64,000 nt of DNA from assembly GCA_022649165.1 (NCBI GenBank), contig JALCNR010000010.1, positions 40,259 through 104,258 on the forward strand. Direction: 5' to 3'. Of the stretch, positions 1 through 7,980 are shown one piece after another (position 1 is the first letter of the stretch; the number at the start of each line of letters is the position of its first letter). This DNA comes from Actinomyces sp. (lineage in GTDB: Bacteria; Actinomycetota; Actinomycetes; Actinomycetales; Actinomycetaceae). Under the pieces are notes generated by a model. The model was given only the letters and a program-made list of their open reading frames with translations. It ran no database searches and was not told where the DNA came from. The position numbers were made by a program, and so were the translations under genes.

Positions 1-69
1 GTCTCCTAGTCTGGACGAGAGTTCCCGAGGATACCCCGACGCGACGACCACGAGATAAGGGAGATTGCC

Positions 70-597
70 ATGAGCACCACGTTGGATGTGCCGCGCCAGT
101 CCGGAGTCACCGAGACCACCTTCGAGAACGCGGAGAGCGGCTTCAAGGCCTCCGCGGCGCTGGGCGAGAATCTGCAGAAGGTCCTGGTGGACCTCATCGC
201 TCTCGAGCTGGTGGGCAAGCAGGCGCACTGGAACATCGTGGGTCCGAACTTCCGCGACCTGCACCACAACCTGGACGACGTCGTCGACATCGCCCGCGAG
301 GGCTCCGACGAGTTCGCCGAGCGCATGCGCGCCCTCCACGCCACGCCCGACGGCCGCCCGGCGGTCGTGGCGTCCACGAACACGCTGGCCGAGTTCCCCA
401 ACGGGGAGATCCTCACCCATGAGGCGATCGACCGCGTCGTCTCCGCCGTCGGGTCCGTCACGGCCACGATGCGCGCCGTCCATGACGCGGTGGACGCCGA
501 GGACCCGACCACGGCGGACATCCTGCACACCTACATCCAGCGGCTCGAGCAGCAGGTCTGGTTCCTCTCCGCGGAGACGCGCACGCCCTCCAAGTGA
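70..597 (+). CDS. dps: Dps family ferritin-like DNA-binding protein
   Basis: 175-aa member of the Dps family, which forms a dodecameric cage that oxidises and stores iron using peroxide and can coat DNA during oxidative or stationary stress. The ferroxidase ligands are visible at H53, H65, D69, D80 and E84, each shifted by two from the E. coli Dps positions. Residues 1-25 look like a flexible tail before the four-helix bundle. The C terminus is short and not strongly basic, so DNA binding is not assured. The ATG at 70 has AAGGGAG at 57-63, six bases upstream. It stands alone and converges on the phosphorylase gene across a strong hairpin. Confidence 0.93.
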   Translation: MSTTLDVPRQSGVTETTFENAESGFKASAALGENLQKVLVDLIALELVGKQAHWNIVGPNFRDLHHNLDDVVDIAREGSDEFAERMRALHATPDGRPAVVASTNTLAEFPNGEILTHEAIDRVVSAVGSVTATMRAVHDAVDAEDPTTADILHTYIQRLEQQVWFLSAETRTPSK

Positions 598-648
598 GGT
601 CCCCGACGCGGGCGGCACCGGCGCGCTGAGCCCGGCGCCGCACGACCA

Positions 649-688
649 GAACCCCCGGTTCCCCTCCCTCGGAGGCGGCCGGGGGTTC
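649..688. terminator. Bidirectional hairpin between dps and the phosphorylase gene
   Basis: Perfect 10-bp arms (GAACCCCCGG at 649-658, its complement at 679-688) enclose a second stem CCTCC/GGAGG at 663-675. It lies between convergent genes, so it probably terminates both. No T-tract follows, which is usual in GC-rich actinobacteria. Confidence 0.75.
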
Positions 689-755
689 ACCGCACGCGGG
701 GCCGCACGAGGCCCCGGAGCCTCCGGGAGACGGATCTTTCGCCCTGACTGCCGGC

Positions 756-1577
756 TCAGCGCGCCATCCGCGCGACGACGTCCGCGAGCAGTCGCGCGAT
801 GCGGGGCGCCGCCTCCTCGCCTGCGGCGATGACCTCGGCGTGGGAGAGCGGCTCGGCGGAGATGCCTGCTGCCAGGTTCGTCATCAGCGAGAGGCCCAGC
901 ACCTCCATGCCGGACTCGCGGGCGGCGATCGCCTCGAGGGCGGTCGACATGCCGACGAGGTCAGCGCCGAGGACGCCCGCCATGCGGACCTCGGCGGGGG
1001 TCTCGTACTGGGGGCCGCGGAACTGGGCGTAGACGCCCTCGGGCAGGGAGGGGTCGACCTTGAGGGCGAGGGCGCGAAGACGCCGGGAGTACAGGTCGGT
1101 GAGGTCGACGAAGGCCGCGCCCTCCAGGGGGGAGGCGCCGGTGAGGTTGATGTGGTCGCGGATGAGGACCACCTGCCCGGGCGCCCAGGCGGGGTTCAGA
1201 CCCCCGCACCCGTTGGTCAGCACGACCTGCCGGGCTCCCGACGCCGCCGCGGTGCGCATCCCGTGGGCGACGGCGCGCACCCCCCGGCCCTCGTAGAAGT
1301 GGGTGCGCGAGCCCAGGACCAGTGCCGTCCGGTCCGTCCCGGCGACGCGGACCGAGCGCATCACGGGCACATGGCCGGCGACGGCCGGGGCGAAGAAGCC
1401 GGGGACCTCGGCGGCGGGGACCTCGCCGACCGTCTCCCCGATGAGGTCGGCCGCCGCCGCCCAGCCCGATCCGAGGACCAGCGCGAGGTCGTGGCGGTCG
1501 ATGCCGGAGCGTTGCGCGATGACCTCGGCGGCGCGCCGCGCCAGTCCGAGCGGGGACTCCTCGTCTGTTGATGACAT
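756..1577 (-). CDS. punA: Purine-nucleoside phosphorylase (trimeric type)
   Basis: 273-aa enzyme of purine salvage that splits guanosine or inosine type nucleosides with phosphate to the base and ribose-1-phosphate. Family signatures seen: the HGMRTAAASGARQVVLTNG segment, the phosphate/base pocket GPQYETPAEVR, and GMSTALEA followed by the N of MTNLAAG that contacts the purine. Length suits the trimeric class. An in-frame ATG exists at 1616, but the ATG at 1577 is preferred because the family starts just before the SPLGLARRAAE helix and because a -10 hexamer sits six bases upstream of it. Divergent from dapE. Confidence 0.9.
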   Translation of the reverse strand: MSSTDEESPLGLARRAAEVIAQRSGIDRHDLALVLGSGWAAAADLIGETVGEVPAAEVPGFFAPAVAGHVPVMRSVRVAGTDRTALVLGSRTHFYEGRGVRAVAHGMRTAAASGARQVVLTNGCGGLNPAWAPGQVVLIRDHINLTGASPLEGAAFVDLTDLYSRRLRALALKVDPSLPEGVYAQFRGPQYETPAEVRMAGVLGADLVGMSTALEAIAARESGMEVLGLSLMTNLAAGISAEPLSHAEVIAAGEEAAPRIARLLADVVARMAR

Positions 1578-1583
1578 GCCCCC

Positions 1584-1589
1584 ACGGTA
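1584..1589 (-). promoter_or_regulatory. -10 element for leaderless phosphorylase mRNA
   Basis: TACCGT on the minus strand, followed by GGGGGC and then the ATG at 1577. The six-base gap fits transcription starting at the start codon. No clear -35. Confidence 0.5.
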
Positions 1590-1679
1590 GCGGACCGCTC
1601 CGCGCGCCTTCCCCACCCCCGGGGAGCCTGGGGGCGGGGAACGCGCCCGGTCGCGTATCCTCGCCCTTGGGGGTGTTCA

Positions 1680-2837
1680 GTGGACCAGACGATGAGGGGC
1701 GGCGCGGCGGGGGACCGGCTCGACGTCTCCGACGTGGTGCGGCTGGCCTCCCAACTGGTCGACATTCCGTCCGTGTCGGGGGATGAGACCCGCATCGCCG
1801 ACGCCGTGGAGCGCGCCCTGCGCGCTTGCCCGCATCTGTCCGTCGACCGCGACGGGGACGCCGTGGTGGCTCGCACTCATCTCGGGCGGGCCCGCCGTGT
1901 CGTTCTGGCCGGCCACCTCGACACGGTTCCCATCAGCGCCAACGTGCCGGGGCGCATGGAGCGGCGCGAGCAGGGCGGGGCCACGGCCGAGGTCCTGTGG
2001 GGGCGCGGCAGCGTCGACATGCTCGGTGGTGTGGCCGTCCTGCTGCACGCCGCCGCGGCGCTCTCACGGCCCCGCCACGACGCGACCTGGGTCTTCTACG
2101 ACCACGAGGAGGTCGCGGCCTCCCTCAACGGCCTCGGGCGCCTGGCCGGCCGGCACCCGGAGTGGCTGGCCGGCGACCTCGCGATCCTCGGGGAGCCCAC
2201 CGCCGCCCGGATCGAGGGCGGGTGCAACGGGACCCTCCGCGTCATCGCCGCCTTCACCGGCGTGGCCGCGCACTCGGCCCGGTCGTGGCGCGGTGATAAC
2301 GCGATCCACCGCATGGGCCCGGTGATCGAGCGCATCGCCGCCTTCGGCAACCCCGTGGTGGAGGTCGACGGCCTGGAGTTCCGGGAGTCCCTGTCCGTCG
2401 TGAGGATCGGCGGCGGCCGTGCCGCCAACGTCATCCCCGATGAGGCGACGATGACCGTCAACTACCGCTTCGCGCCGTCGACCACGGGCGAGCAGGCGCT
2501 GGACCTCGTCCGTTCGGTCTTCGAGGGCTCGGGGGCGGTGCTCGAGGTCGACGACCTGGCCGAGGGCGCCCGGCCCGGCCTGGACTCGCCCCTGGCCCAG
2601 GAGTTCGTCCGCGCCGCGGGCCGGGGCGCGTCGATCGGACCCAAGTACGGGTGGACGGACGTCGCCCGTTTCGCGTCCTTGGGGGTCCCCGCGCTGAACT
2701 ACGGCCCCGGGGACCCGATGCTGGCGCACACCGCCGACGAGCACGTGCCCGTCGACCAGATTCGCCAGTGCGCCCGGACGGTGATGTACTGGCTGGAGCG
2801 GCCGGCGCATGCCGGGCCGGGCAAGGAGATGTCATGA
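1680..2837 (+). CDS. dapE: Succinyl-diaminopimelate desuccinylase
   Basis: 385-aa M20-family metallopeptidase; in lysine and diaminopimelate synthesis it hydrolyses N-succinyl-LL-diaminopimelate to LL-diaminopimelate for peptidoglycan and lysine. Metal-site motifs in order: GHLDTVP, GRGSVDMLGG, DHEEVA (catalytic Glu and metal Glu) and GEPT. A central dimerisation domain follows GGCNGTLR. The start is GTG at 1680 with a G-rich Shine-Dalgarno (TTGGGGG at 1667-1673); an ATG at 1692 is an alternative. The stop overlaps the next ATG (ATGA), so the LOG gene is translationally coupled. The dapE-LOG order also occurs in mycobacteria. Confidence 0.92.
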   Translation: MDQTMRGGAAGDRLDVSDVVRLASQLVDIPSVSGDETRIADAVERALRACPHLSVDRDGDAVVARTHLGRARRVVLAGHLDTVPISANVPGRMERREQGGATAEVLWGRGSVDMLGGVAVLLHAAAALSRPRHDATWVFYDHEEVAASLNGLGRLAGRHPEWLAGDLAILGEPTAARIEGGCNGTLRVIAAFTGVAAHSARSWRGDNAIHRMGPVIERIAAFGNPVVEVDGLEFRESLSVVRIGGGRAANVIPDEATMTVNYRFAPSTTGEQALDLVRSVFEGSGAVLEVDDLAEGARPGLDSPLAQEFVRAAGRGASIGPKYGWTDVARFASLGVPALNYGPGDPMLAHTADEHVPVDQIRQCARTVMYWLERPAHAGPGKEMS

Positions 2838-3580
2838 GCGGCGCCAACGGCAACGGCTCCCGCCGGACCTACATGCGCGGACCCGTCCTGCTGCGCGGCC
2901 CCAAGATCCCGGCGCGGACCTCCGACGGCAGCCTCCTCATGGAGCAGGAGTCGGTGGACTGGCTCCACGAGGACCCCTGGAGGGTGCTGCGCATCCAGGC
3001 TGAGTTCATCGAGGGATTCGGCGCGCTGGCGGAGGTCGGCCCTGCCATCTCGGTGTTCGGGTCCGCGCGCGTGCCCCGCGAGTCGCCGGAATGGGAGGCC
3101 GCCGTCCACATCGGCGGCGAGATCGCGCGGGCTGGATGCGCCGTCATCACAGGAGGCGGGCCCGGCATCATGGAGGCCGCGAACAAGGGCGCCTGGGATG
3201 CCGGGGGCACATCCGTGGGCCTCGGCATCGAGCTGCCCCGCGAGCAGGGCATGAACCCGTGGGTGAACATCGGCATCAACTTCCGGTACTTCTTCGCCCG
3301 CAAGATGATGTTCGTCAAGTACTCGCGCGGGTTCATCGTCGCGCCCGGCGGGTTCGGCACCATGGACGAGCTGTTCGAGGCGCTCACCCTGGTCCAGACC
3401 AACAAGATCGCCGGATTCCCGATCGTTCTGCTGGGCAGGGAGTACTGGGGCGGGCTGCTCGACTGGCTGCGCGGGACGATGGCGTCGAAGGCGATGATCT
3501 CCCCGGGAGACACCTCGCTGATGTCCGTGGTCGACGACCCGGACGAGGCGGTCGCGCTGGCGCTGGGCGAGGCGCGCTGA
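2834..3580 (+). CDS. LOG-family (TIGR00730) Rossmann protein, probable cytokinin riboside 5'-monophosphate phosphoribohydrolase type
   Basis: 248-aa protein of the LOG/lysine-decarboxylase-like family, whose characterised members cleave the N-glycosidic bond of nucleoside 5'-monophosphates. Seen: the Rossmann start AISVFGSARVPRES, ITGGGPGIMEAANKGA, and the family motif PGGFGTMDEL that supplies substrate and catalytic residues. The ATG at 2834 overlaps the dapE stop; open frame continues further upstream, but that part is a shadow of dapE. The physiological substrate in bacteria of this kind is not evident from sequence. No lysine decarboxylase activity should be assumed from older annotation of this family. 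Confidence 0.88.
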   Translation: MSGANGNGSRRTYMRGPVLLRGPKIPARTSDGSLLMEQESVDWLHEDPWRVLRIQAEFIEGFGALAEVGPAISVFGSARVPRESPEWEAAVHIGGEIARAGCAVITGGGPGIMEAANKGAWDAGGTSVGLGIELPREQGMNPWVNIGINFRYFFARKMMFVKYSRGFIVAPGGFGTMDELFEALTLVQTNKIAGFPIVLLGREYWGGLLDWLRGTMASKAMISPGDTSLMSVVDDPDEAVALALGEAR

Positions 3581-3678
3581 GGAGCCGGGGCGTCGGCACG
3601 GCCCCCGCCGGGCGGAGGGGCGGGCCGCCGTCTGTGGCCTTGCTCACGCGCGCCCGGATGCCGAATCGCCTCAACAGG

Positions 3679-3684
3679 TAGAAT
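3679..3684 (+). promoter_or_regulatory. Candidate -10 for the DUF3117 gene
   Basis: TAGAAT, 67 bases before the ATG at 3752. It is close to the -10 consensus, but no clear -35 is seen at 16-18 bases, so support is weak. Confidence 0.35.
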
Positions 3685-3751
3685 GGAGCGTGTCCACCGC
3701 CGCGTGCGTCCGCGCGCGGGCGGCACACCAGAGGCACTGAGGAGCGCGCAC

Positions 3752-3916
3752 ATGGCAGCCATGAAGCCCAGGACCGGCGACGGACCGCTCGAGGCCACGA
3801 AGGAGGGACGCGGAATCGTCATGCGCATCCCGAGTGAGGGAGGCGGGCGCCTGGTCATCGAACTCACCGCCGACGAGGCGACCGCCCTGGCGGAGGCGCT
3901 GACCGCAGCCGTCTGA
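3752..3916 (+). CDS. DUF3117 small conserved protein
   Basis: 54-aa protein matching the actinobacterial DUF3117 family: MAAMKPRTGDGP, then a GRGIVMRIPSEGGGRLVIEL strand pair and a C-terminal alanine-rich helix. Function is unknown; the family is short, highly conserved and usually encoded downstream of the dapE/LOG region. The start at 3752 is chosen because GAGGAG lies just upstream and the MAAMKPR N terminus is the family's usual one. It ends shortly before a very strong hairpin. Confidence 0.88.
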   Translation: MAAMKPRTGDGPLEATKEGRGIVMRIPSEGGGRLVIELTADEATALAEALTAAV

Positions 3917-3931
3917 GTTCGCCGACGAACA

Positions 3932-3982
3932 GATGGACCCCGGCCCGGTCCCCGCGCAGCGCGGGGAGGGCCGGGGTCCATC
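3932..3982. terminator. Very long hairpin terminator, convergent junction
   Basis: ATGGACCCCGGCCC pairs with GGGCCGGGGTCCAT, and after a two-base bulge TCCCCGCG pairs with CGCGGGGA around a CAG loop. About 22 bp of stem, near perfect, between the DUF3117 gene and the convergent methyltransferase. Confidence 0.8.
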
Positions 3983-4007
3983 CGCATCCGCACACGCGGA
4001 CGGCGGA

Positions 4008-4640
4008 TCAGCGCCGGACGGCCACCGCCAGGCCGTCTCCGACCGGCAGCAGGCAGGGCAGGAACTCCTCGGCCTGTCCCAGGACGCGGACGATCTCGCG
4101 CATGACGACGGTGTCCTCATCGCGTTGGGCGGGGTCGGACACCCGGTCGTGCCACAGCGCGTGCGCGACCGCGACGACGCCGCCCGATCGCAGGACGCGC
4201 ACGGCGTGGTCGAGGTACTCCGGCGTCTCGGAGATGTCGGCGTCGACGACCACCAGGTCGTAGCCGTGCGCCGCCATGCGGGGCAGCACGTCCAGCGCCC
4301 TCCCGGCGATGAGCCGGGTGCGTTGGCCGGACACCCCGGCCGCCTGGAACGCGCGGCGGGCGTGCTTCTGGAACTCGACCTCGTGGTCGATGGTGGTGAG
4401 GACGCCGTCGGGGGACATGCCGTCGAGCAGCCACAGGCCGGAGACCCCGGCGCCCGTCCCGATCTCGAGCACGGCCCGGGCGCCCGCGACGGCCGCGACC
4501 ATGCGCAGCGCCGACCCGACTCCGGTGCTCACCGGGTCGGCGCCCAGGTCCAGGGCGACCTCGCGGGCATGGGCGACGACATCGCGCTCGGGGATGTAGC
4601 CCTCCGCATACACCCAGCTCCGGGCCTTGTCCGCCGCCAT
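4008..4640 (-). CDS. SAM-dependent O-methyltransferase
   Basis: 210-aa class I methyltransferase of the O-methyltransferase family 3 (catechol/caffeoyl-CoA type fold). The SAM-binding loop VLEIGTGAGVSGLWLL is at about residues 58-73, with the acidic motif II LTTIDHEVEFQ and the DLVVVDADISETPEYLDHA segment that in relatives holds metal-ligand Asp residues. The substrate is unknown. It starts at ATG 4640 as a single gene. A homologous methyltransferase lies in the corresponding mycobacterial region, though not in the same immediate order. Confidence 0.85.
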   Translation of the reverse strand: MAADKARSWVYAEGYIPERDVVAHAREVALDLGADPVSTGVGSALRMVAAVAGARAVLEIGTGAGVSGLWLLDGMSPDGVLTTIDHEVEFQKHARRAFQAAGVSGQRTRLIAGRALDVLPRMAAHGYDLVVVDADISETPEYLDHAVRVLRSGGVVAVAHALWHDRVSDPAQRDEDTVVMREIVRVLGQAEEFLPCLLPVGDGLAVAVRR

Positions 4641-4758
4641 GATGCGCCCCTTCCGATCCGAATCCGCCTGGCTCCAGGCTACTGGGCGCGGGGCGTTCCC
4701 CGTGCCCGCTCGACATGTCGTCCAGCGCCGTGGCCTGCGGCGCCGGGTCCCTCGGCTC

Positions 4759-5895
4759 TCAGCGCCCGTGGAGCGGCTGGACGCCCAGCGGCCGGCCGGC
4801 GAGCCCCCGGGCGCGCTGGCCGAGGGTGCGGGCGACCTCCCTGAGGGCGGCGGCGGCAGCGCCCTCCTCCTCGGCGGCCGCGGTGACGGGCCGTCCCCGG
4901 TCGGACCCCTCGCGCAGGGAGATGTCCAGGGGGACCTGTGCGAGCAGCGGCACCTCGTAGCCGAGCTGGGCCGTCAGGCGCGCGGTGACCGCCTGCCCGC
5001 CGCCCGCCCCGAAGACCTCCAGGTGCGAGCCGTCGGACTGGACCAGGAACGACATGTTCTCCACGACGCCGATGACGCGTTGGTGGGTCTGGGCGGCGAT
5101 GGAGCCGGCCCTCTCGGCGACCTCGGCGGCGGCGACCTGCGGGGTCGTGACCACCAGGATCTCCGAGCCGGGCAGCAGCTGCGCGATCGAGATCGCGACA
5201 TCCCCCGTGCCGGGGGGCATGTCGATGAGCAGCACGTCCAGGTCGCCCCAGAACACGTCGCCGAGGAACTGCTGGAGCGCGCGGTGCAGCATCGGCCCTC
5301 GCCACACGACGGCCTGGCCGTCGGGGACGAACATGCCGATGGAGATCACCTTGATGCCGCCCACGCCCACCGGCGGGATGATCATGCCGTCGATGACCTG
5401 CGGATCGTGGACGATACCGAGCATGCGCGGGATGGAGAACCCGTAGATATCCGCATCCAGCACGCCGACCTTGAGGCCGTCGCCCGCCAGGGCGGCGGCG
5501 AGGTTCGCCGTCATAGAGGACTTGCCCACACCGCCCTTGCCGGAGGTCACGGCGATGACGCGCGTCAGGGATCCGGGGCGGTTGAAGGGGATCTCCCGCT
5601 CGGGCCGCCCGCCGTTCAGCTTCTCGCGCAGCGCCTTCTTCTGCTCGTCGTTCATCACGCCCATCGACACGCGCACGGTGTCCACGCCCTCCACGGCGCC
5701 GACGGCCTTCTTGACGTCCTCCGTGATGGTCCCCGACAAGGGGCACCCCGCCACCGTCAGCAGCACGTTGACGTCCACCGTCGCGCCGTCGATCGAGACG
5801 GCGTCGACCATGTCGAGGTCGGTGATCGGACGGCGGATCTCGGGGTCGATGACGCCGGCGAGGGCGTCCCTGACGGCAGCTTCGGTGACAGACAT
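4759..5895 (-). CDS. mrp: Mrp/NBP35-type P-loop ATPase, iron-sulfur carrier
   Basis: 378-aa protein with an N-terminal MIP18/DUF59 domain (about 1-90) and a ParA/MinD-like ATPase domain beginning at VTSGKGGVGKSSMTANLA (deviant Walker A with two lysines). Mrp proteins bind and transfer Fe-S clusters. The C-terminal CxxC found in many Mrp proteins is absent; the equivalent stretch reads VENMSFLVQSDG. The start at 5895 is used because the DUF59 domain begins directly after it; the open frame reaches 6099, but that extension is low-complexity. A -10 hexamer lies six bases upstream. Confidence 0.9.
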   Translation of the reverse strand: MSVTEAAVRDALAGVIDPEIRRPITDLDMVDAVSIDGATVDVNVLLTVAGCPLSGTITEDVKKAVGAVEGVDTVRVSMGVMNDEQKKALREKLNGGRPEREIPFNRPGSLTRVIAVTSGKGGVGKSSMTANLAAALAGDGLKVGVLDADIYGFSIPRMLGIVHDPQVIDGMIIPPVGVGGIKVISIGMFVPDGQAVVWRGPMLHRALQQFLGDVFWGDLDVLLIDMPPGTGDVAISIAQLLPGSEILVVTTPQVAAAEVAERAGSIAAQTHQRVIGVVENMSFLVQSDGSHLEVFGAGGGQAVTARLTAQLGYEVPLLAQVPLDISLREGSDRGRPVTAAAEEEGAAAAALREVARTLGQRARGLAGRPLGVQPLHGR

Positions 5896-5901
5896 GCCCC
5901 C

Positions 5902-5907
5902 ATGGTA
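5902..5907 (-). promoter_or_regulatory. -10 element for leaderless mrp mRNA
   Basis: TACCAT on the minus strand, then GGGGGC, then the ATG at 5895. The spacer sequence is identical to that of the phosphorylase gene. Confidence 0.5.
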
Positions 5908-6043
5908 CGTGGGCGTCAACAGCGCGGCCGAGTGACCTTTGCCGCCGGCGAGGGCGCACGCACATACGTGCGGGCCGGGCCGCCCGGGCGGGGATTCCGG
6001 GCGGACGGATGCCCGGTGGCGGGACGCCTCCACGGGCCGCGCC

Positions 6044-6583
6044 TCACGGCTCGGCGGAGCCCTCCCGAACGGACCGGGGCTCCTCGTCGGCGCCCTCATG
6101 CGCGGGCGCGCCGGACTCCGCGCGCAACTCGTCGAGGACGTCGCGCAGCTCGGAGCGGACGAAGTCGCGCGTGGCGACGTCCTGGAGGGCCAGACGCAGG
6201 CCCGCGATCTCGCGGGTGAGGTACTCGGTGTCGGTGAGGTTGCGCTCCGCGCGCTGGCGGTCCTGCTCGGCCTGGACCCGGTCGCGGTCCTCCTGGCGGT
6301 TCTGGGCCAGCAGGATGAGGGGCGAGGCGTACGAGGCCTGGAGCGACAGCATGAGGGTGAGCGCCGTGAAGCCCAGGTCCGCGGAGTCGAAGCGCAGGCG
6401 CTCGGGTGCCAGCGTGTTCCACGTGATCCACAGAATGACGAAGACCGAGAGGTAGATGATGAACTGCGGGGTCCCGGAGAACCGGGCGATGCGCTCGACC
6501 CCGCGGCCCATCGAGTCGGATCCCAGGTCGATGCGGGGTCCGCGCAGGCGGCGCTCGCGGGGGGTGTCCAGGCTGTCAGCCAT
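6044..6583 (-). CDS. DUF1003 membrane protein
   Basis: 179-aa member of the DUF1003 family. Two hydrophobic segments are visible: TPQFIIYLSVFVILWITW and the following FTALTLMLSLQASYASPLIL. They are followed by a family motif rich in N-R-Q-x-x-R-D, a charged coiled-coil helix (QAEQDRQRAERNLTDTEYL) and an acidic tail. Function unknown. It overlaps the end of the MgtE-like gene by 8 bases and is thus coupled to it. The same pairing of DUF1003 and an MgtE-N protein is known in mycobacteria, suggesting joint action at the membrane, perhaps in divalent-cation or osmotic homeostasis (inference). Confidence 0.85.
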   Translation of the reverse strand: MADSLDTPRERRLRGPRIDLGSDSMGRGVERIARFSGTPQFIIYLSVFVILWITWNTLAPERLRFDSADLGFTALTLMLSLQASYASPLILLAQNRQEDRDRVQAEQDRQRAERNLTDTEYLTREIAGLRLALQDVATRDFVRSELRDVLDELRAESGAPAHEGADEEPRSVREGSAEP

Positions 6584-7880
6584 CGATGCTCCTCGCCATC
6601 AGTCGGTCGGTCACGTCGTCGTCGTAGTCGCGCCAGTCGTCCGGCAGCAGCTCGTCGAGCACGTCGTCGACGGAGACGGCCCCCAGGAGGTGCCCGTCCT
6701 CATCCGTGACGGGCAGGACCGTGAGGTTGTAGGTGGCCAGCAGGCGCGTGACGGTGGCGACATGGGCGCCGGGGGAGACGGGCTCGACGTCCGCGTCCAG
6801 GATCGTGCCCAGCAGCGTCTGCGGGGGCTCGCGCAGGGCGCGCTGGATGTGGACGGCGCCCAGGTACTTGCCCGTCGGCGTCTCCATCGGCGGGCGCGTC
6901 ACGCAGACCATGGTCGCCAGGGAGGCCGGCAGGTCCTCGCGGCGCACGGCGGCCAGCATCTGCGCGACCGTGGCATCCGGCCCGAGGATGACGGGTTCCG
7001 TCGTCATCAGGGAGCCGGCGGTCGACTCCTCGTAGATGAGGAGTCGGCGCACGTCCTCGGCCTCGTCGGGCTCCATGAGCGCGAGGAGCGACTGGGCCGT
7101 CGTGTCGGGCAGCTCGGAGACCAGGTCCGCGGCGTCGTCGGGCTGCATGACGTCGAGGACGTCGGCGGCCCTCCCGGCGTCCAGGCGCGAGACGATCGAA
7201 ACCCGGTCGTCGTCGCCGAGCTCCTCCAGGACGTCCGCCAGGCGCTCGTCGGGCAGCTCCAAGGCCACCGCAAGCTGCCGGTCGACCGGCAGCGAGTGCA
7301 GGAAGTCCGCCAGGTCGGCGGCCTTCATGTCCTCGGTGTGCTGGACCAGCGCCGTCGCGGCCTGCGTGGAGTCGGTCTTCAGCAGGCCGGTGACCTCGCC
7401 GATGCCCACCGTCATGGTCTCCCCGCCCCGGCGGAAGCCCAGGGAGGTCTGCCGGACGCGCTGGACGTGCAGTTTCGCGACGATCCAGTCACGAGGGCGG
7501 CGCTGCTCGATGCCGACGTCGAGGATGCGGACCTCGCCCGACCCGTCGTTCATCGTGACGATGCGGTCGAAGAGCTGGGAGATGATGAGTGTCTCGATGG
7601 GGCGCTGGGTGAAACGGCGCATGTTGAGCAGGCCGGTGGTGATGAGCGCGCCCGGCTTGATGGCCGTCACCCGTGTCATCGGCAGGAACACGCGCCTGCG
7701 CGGCCCGACCTCGACGACGAACCCGATGACGTTTGCGGGCCCCGCCAGGGGGATCGTCGCCACGACGTCGTGGACCTTGCCGACCTTCTCCCCCAGGGGG
7801 TCGAAGACACCGGTGTCGGCGAGCCTGGCCACGAAGACCCGTCGGCCGGTGGTCCCCACATTCGTCGGTGCAGTGTTCAC
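6576..7880 (-). CDS. MgtE N-terminal/CBS domain protein without a channel domain
   Basis: 434-aa cytosolic protein. Order: a PRC-barrel-like N-terminal part (RVFVARLADTGVFDPLGEKVGKVHDVV) and a second related repeat to about residue 150; an MgtE intracellular N domain of superhelical repeats (LADFLHSLPVDRQLAVALELPDERLADVLEEL); then two CBS motifs, the first at SLMTTEPVILGPDATVAQML and the second at LLGTILDADVEPVSPGAHV. The MgtE transmembrane pore is missing and the protein ends after the CBS pair with acidic residues. It may sense Mg2+ or nucleotides for a partner. Start GTG at 7880 with a -10 six bases upstream. Confidence 0.87.
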   Translation of the reverse strand: MNTAPTNVGTTGRRVFVARLADTGVFDPLGEKVGKVHDVVATIPLAGPANVIGFVVEVGPRRRVFLPMTRVTAIKPGALITTGLLNMRRFTQRPIETLIISQLFDRIVTMNDGSGEVRILDVGIEQRRPRDWIVAKLHVQRVRQTSLGFRRGGETMTVGIGEVTGLLKTDSTQAATALVQHTEDMKAADLADFLHSLPVDRQLAVALELPDERLADVLEELGDDDRVSIVSRLDAGRAADVLDVMQPDDAADLVSELPDTTAQSLLALMEPDEAEDVRRLLIYEESTAGSLMTTEPVILGPDATVAQMLAAVRREDLPASLATMVCVTRPPMETPTGKYLGAVHIQRALREPPQTLLGTILDADVEPVSPGAHVATVTRLLATYNLTVLPVTDEDGHLLGAVSVDDVLDELLPDDWRDYDDDVTDRLMARSIDG

Positions 7881-7885
7881 AGGGA

Positions 7886-7897
7886 CAGCCTAGGCTG
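7886..7897. promoter_or_regulatory. Symmetric -10 element between two divergent stress/Mg genes
   Basis: CAGCCTAGGCTG is a perfect 12-bp palindrome. Minus-strand TAGGCT (7887-7892) lies six bases before the GTG at 7880; plus-strand TAGGCT (7891-7896) faces the gene at 7981. One element could therefore open for transcription in both directions. Confidence 0.5.
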
Positions 7898-7980
7898 GAA
7901 GCCAGTGAAGAGGCGGTTTCAGACCGCTGGTGCCGGGGACCGTCCCGGCGATGCCAGGACTCAGGGAGAGGGGGCGCTCA

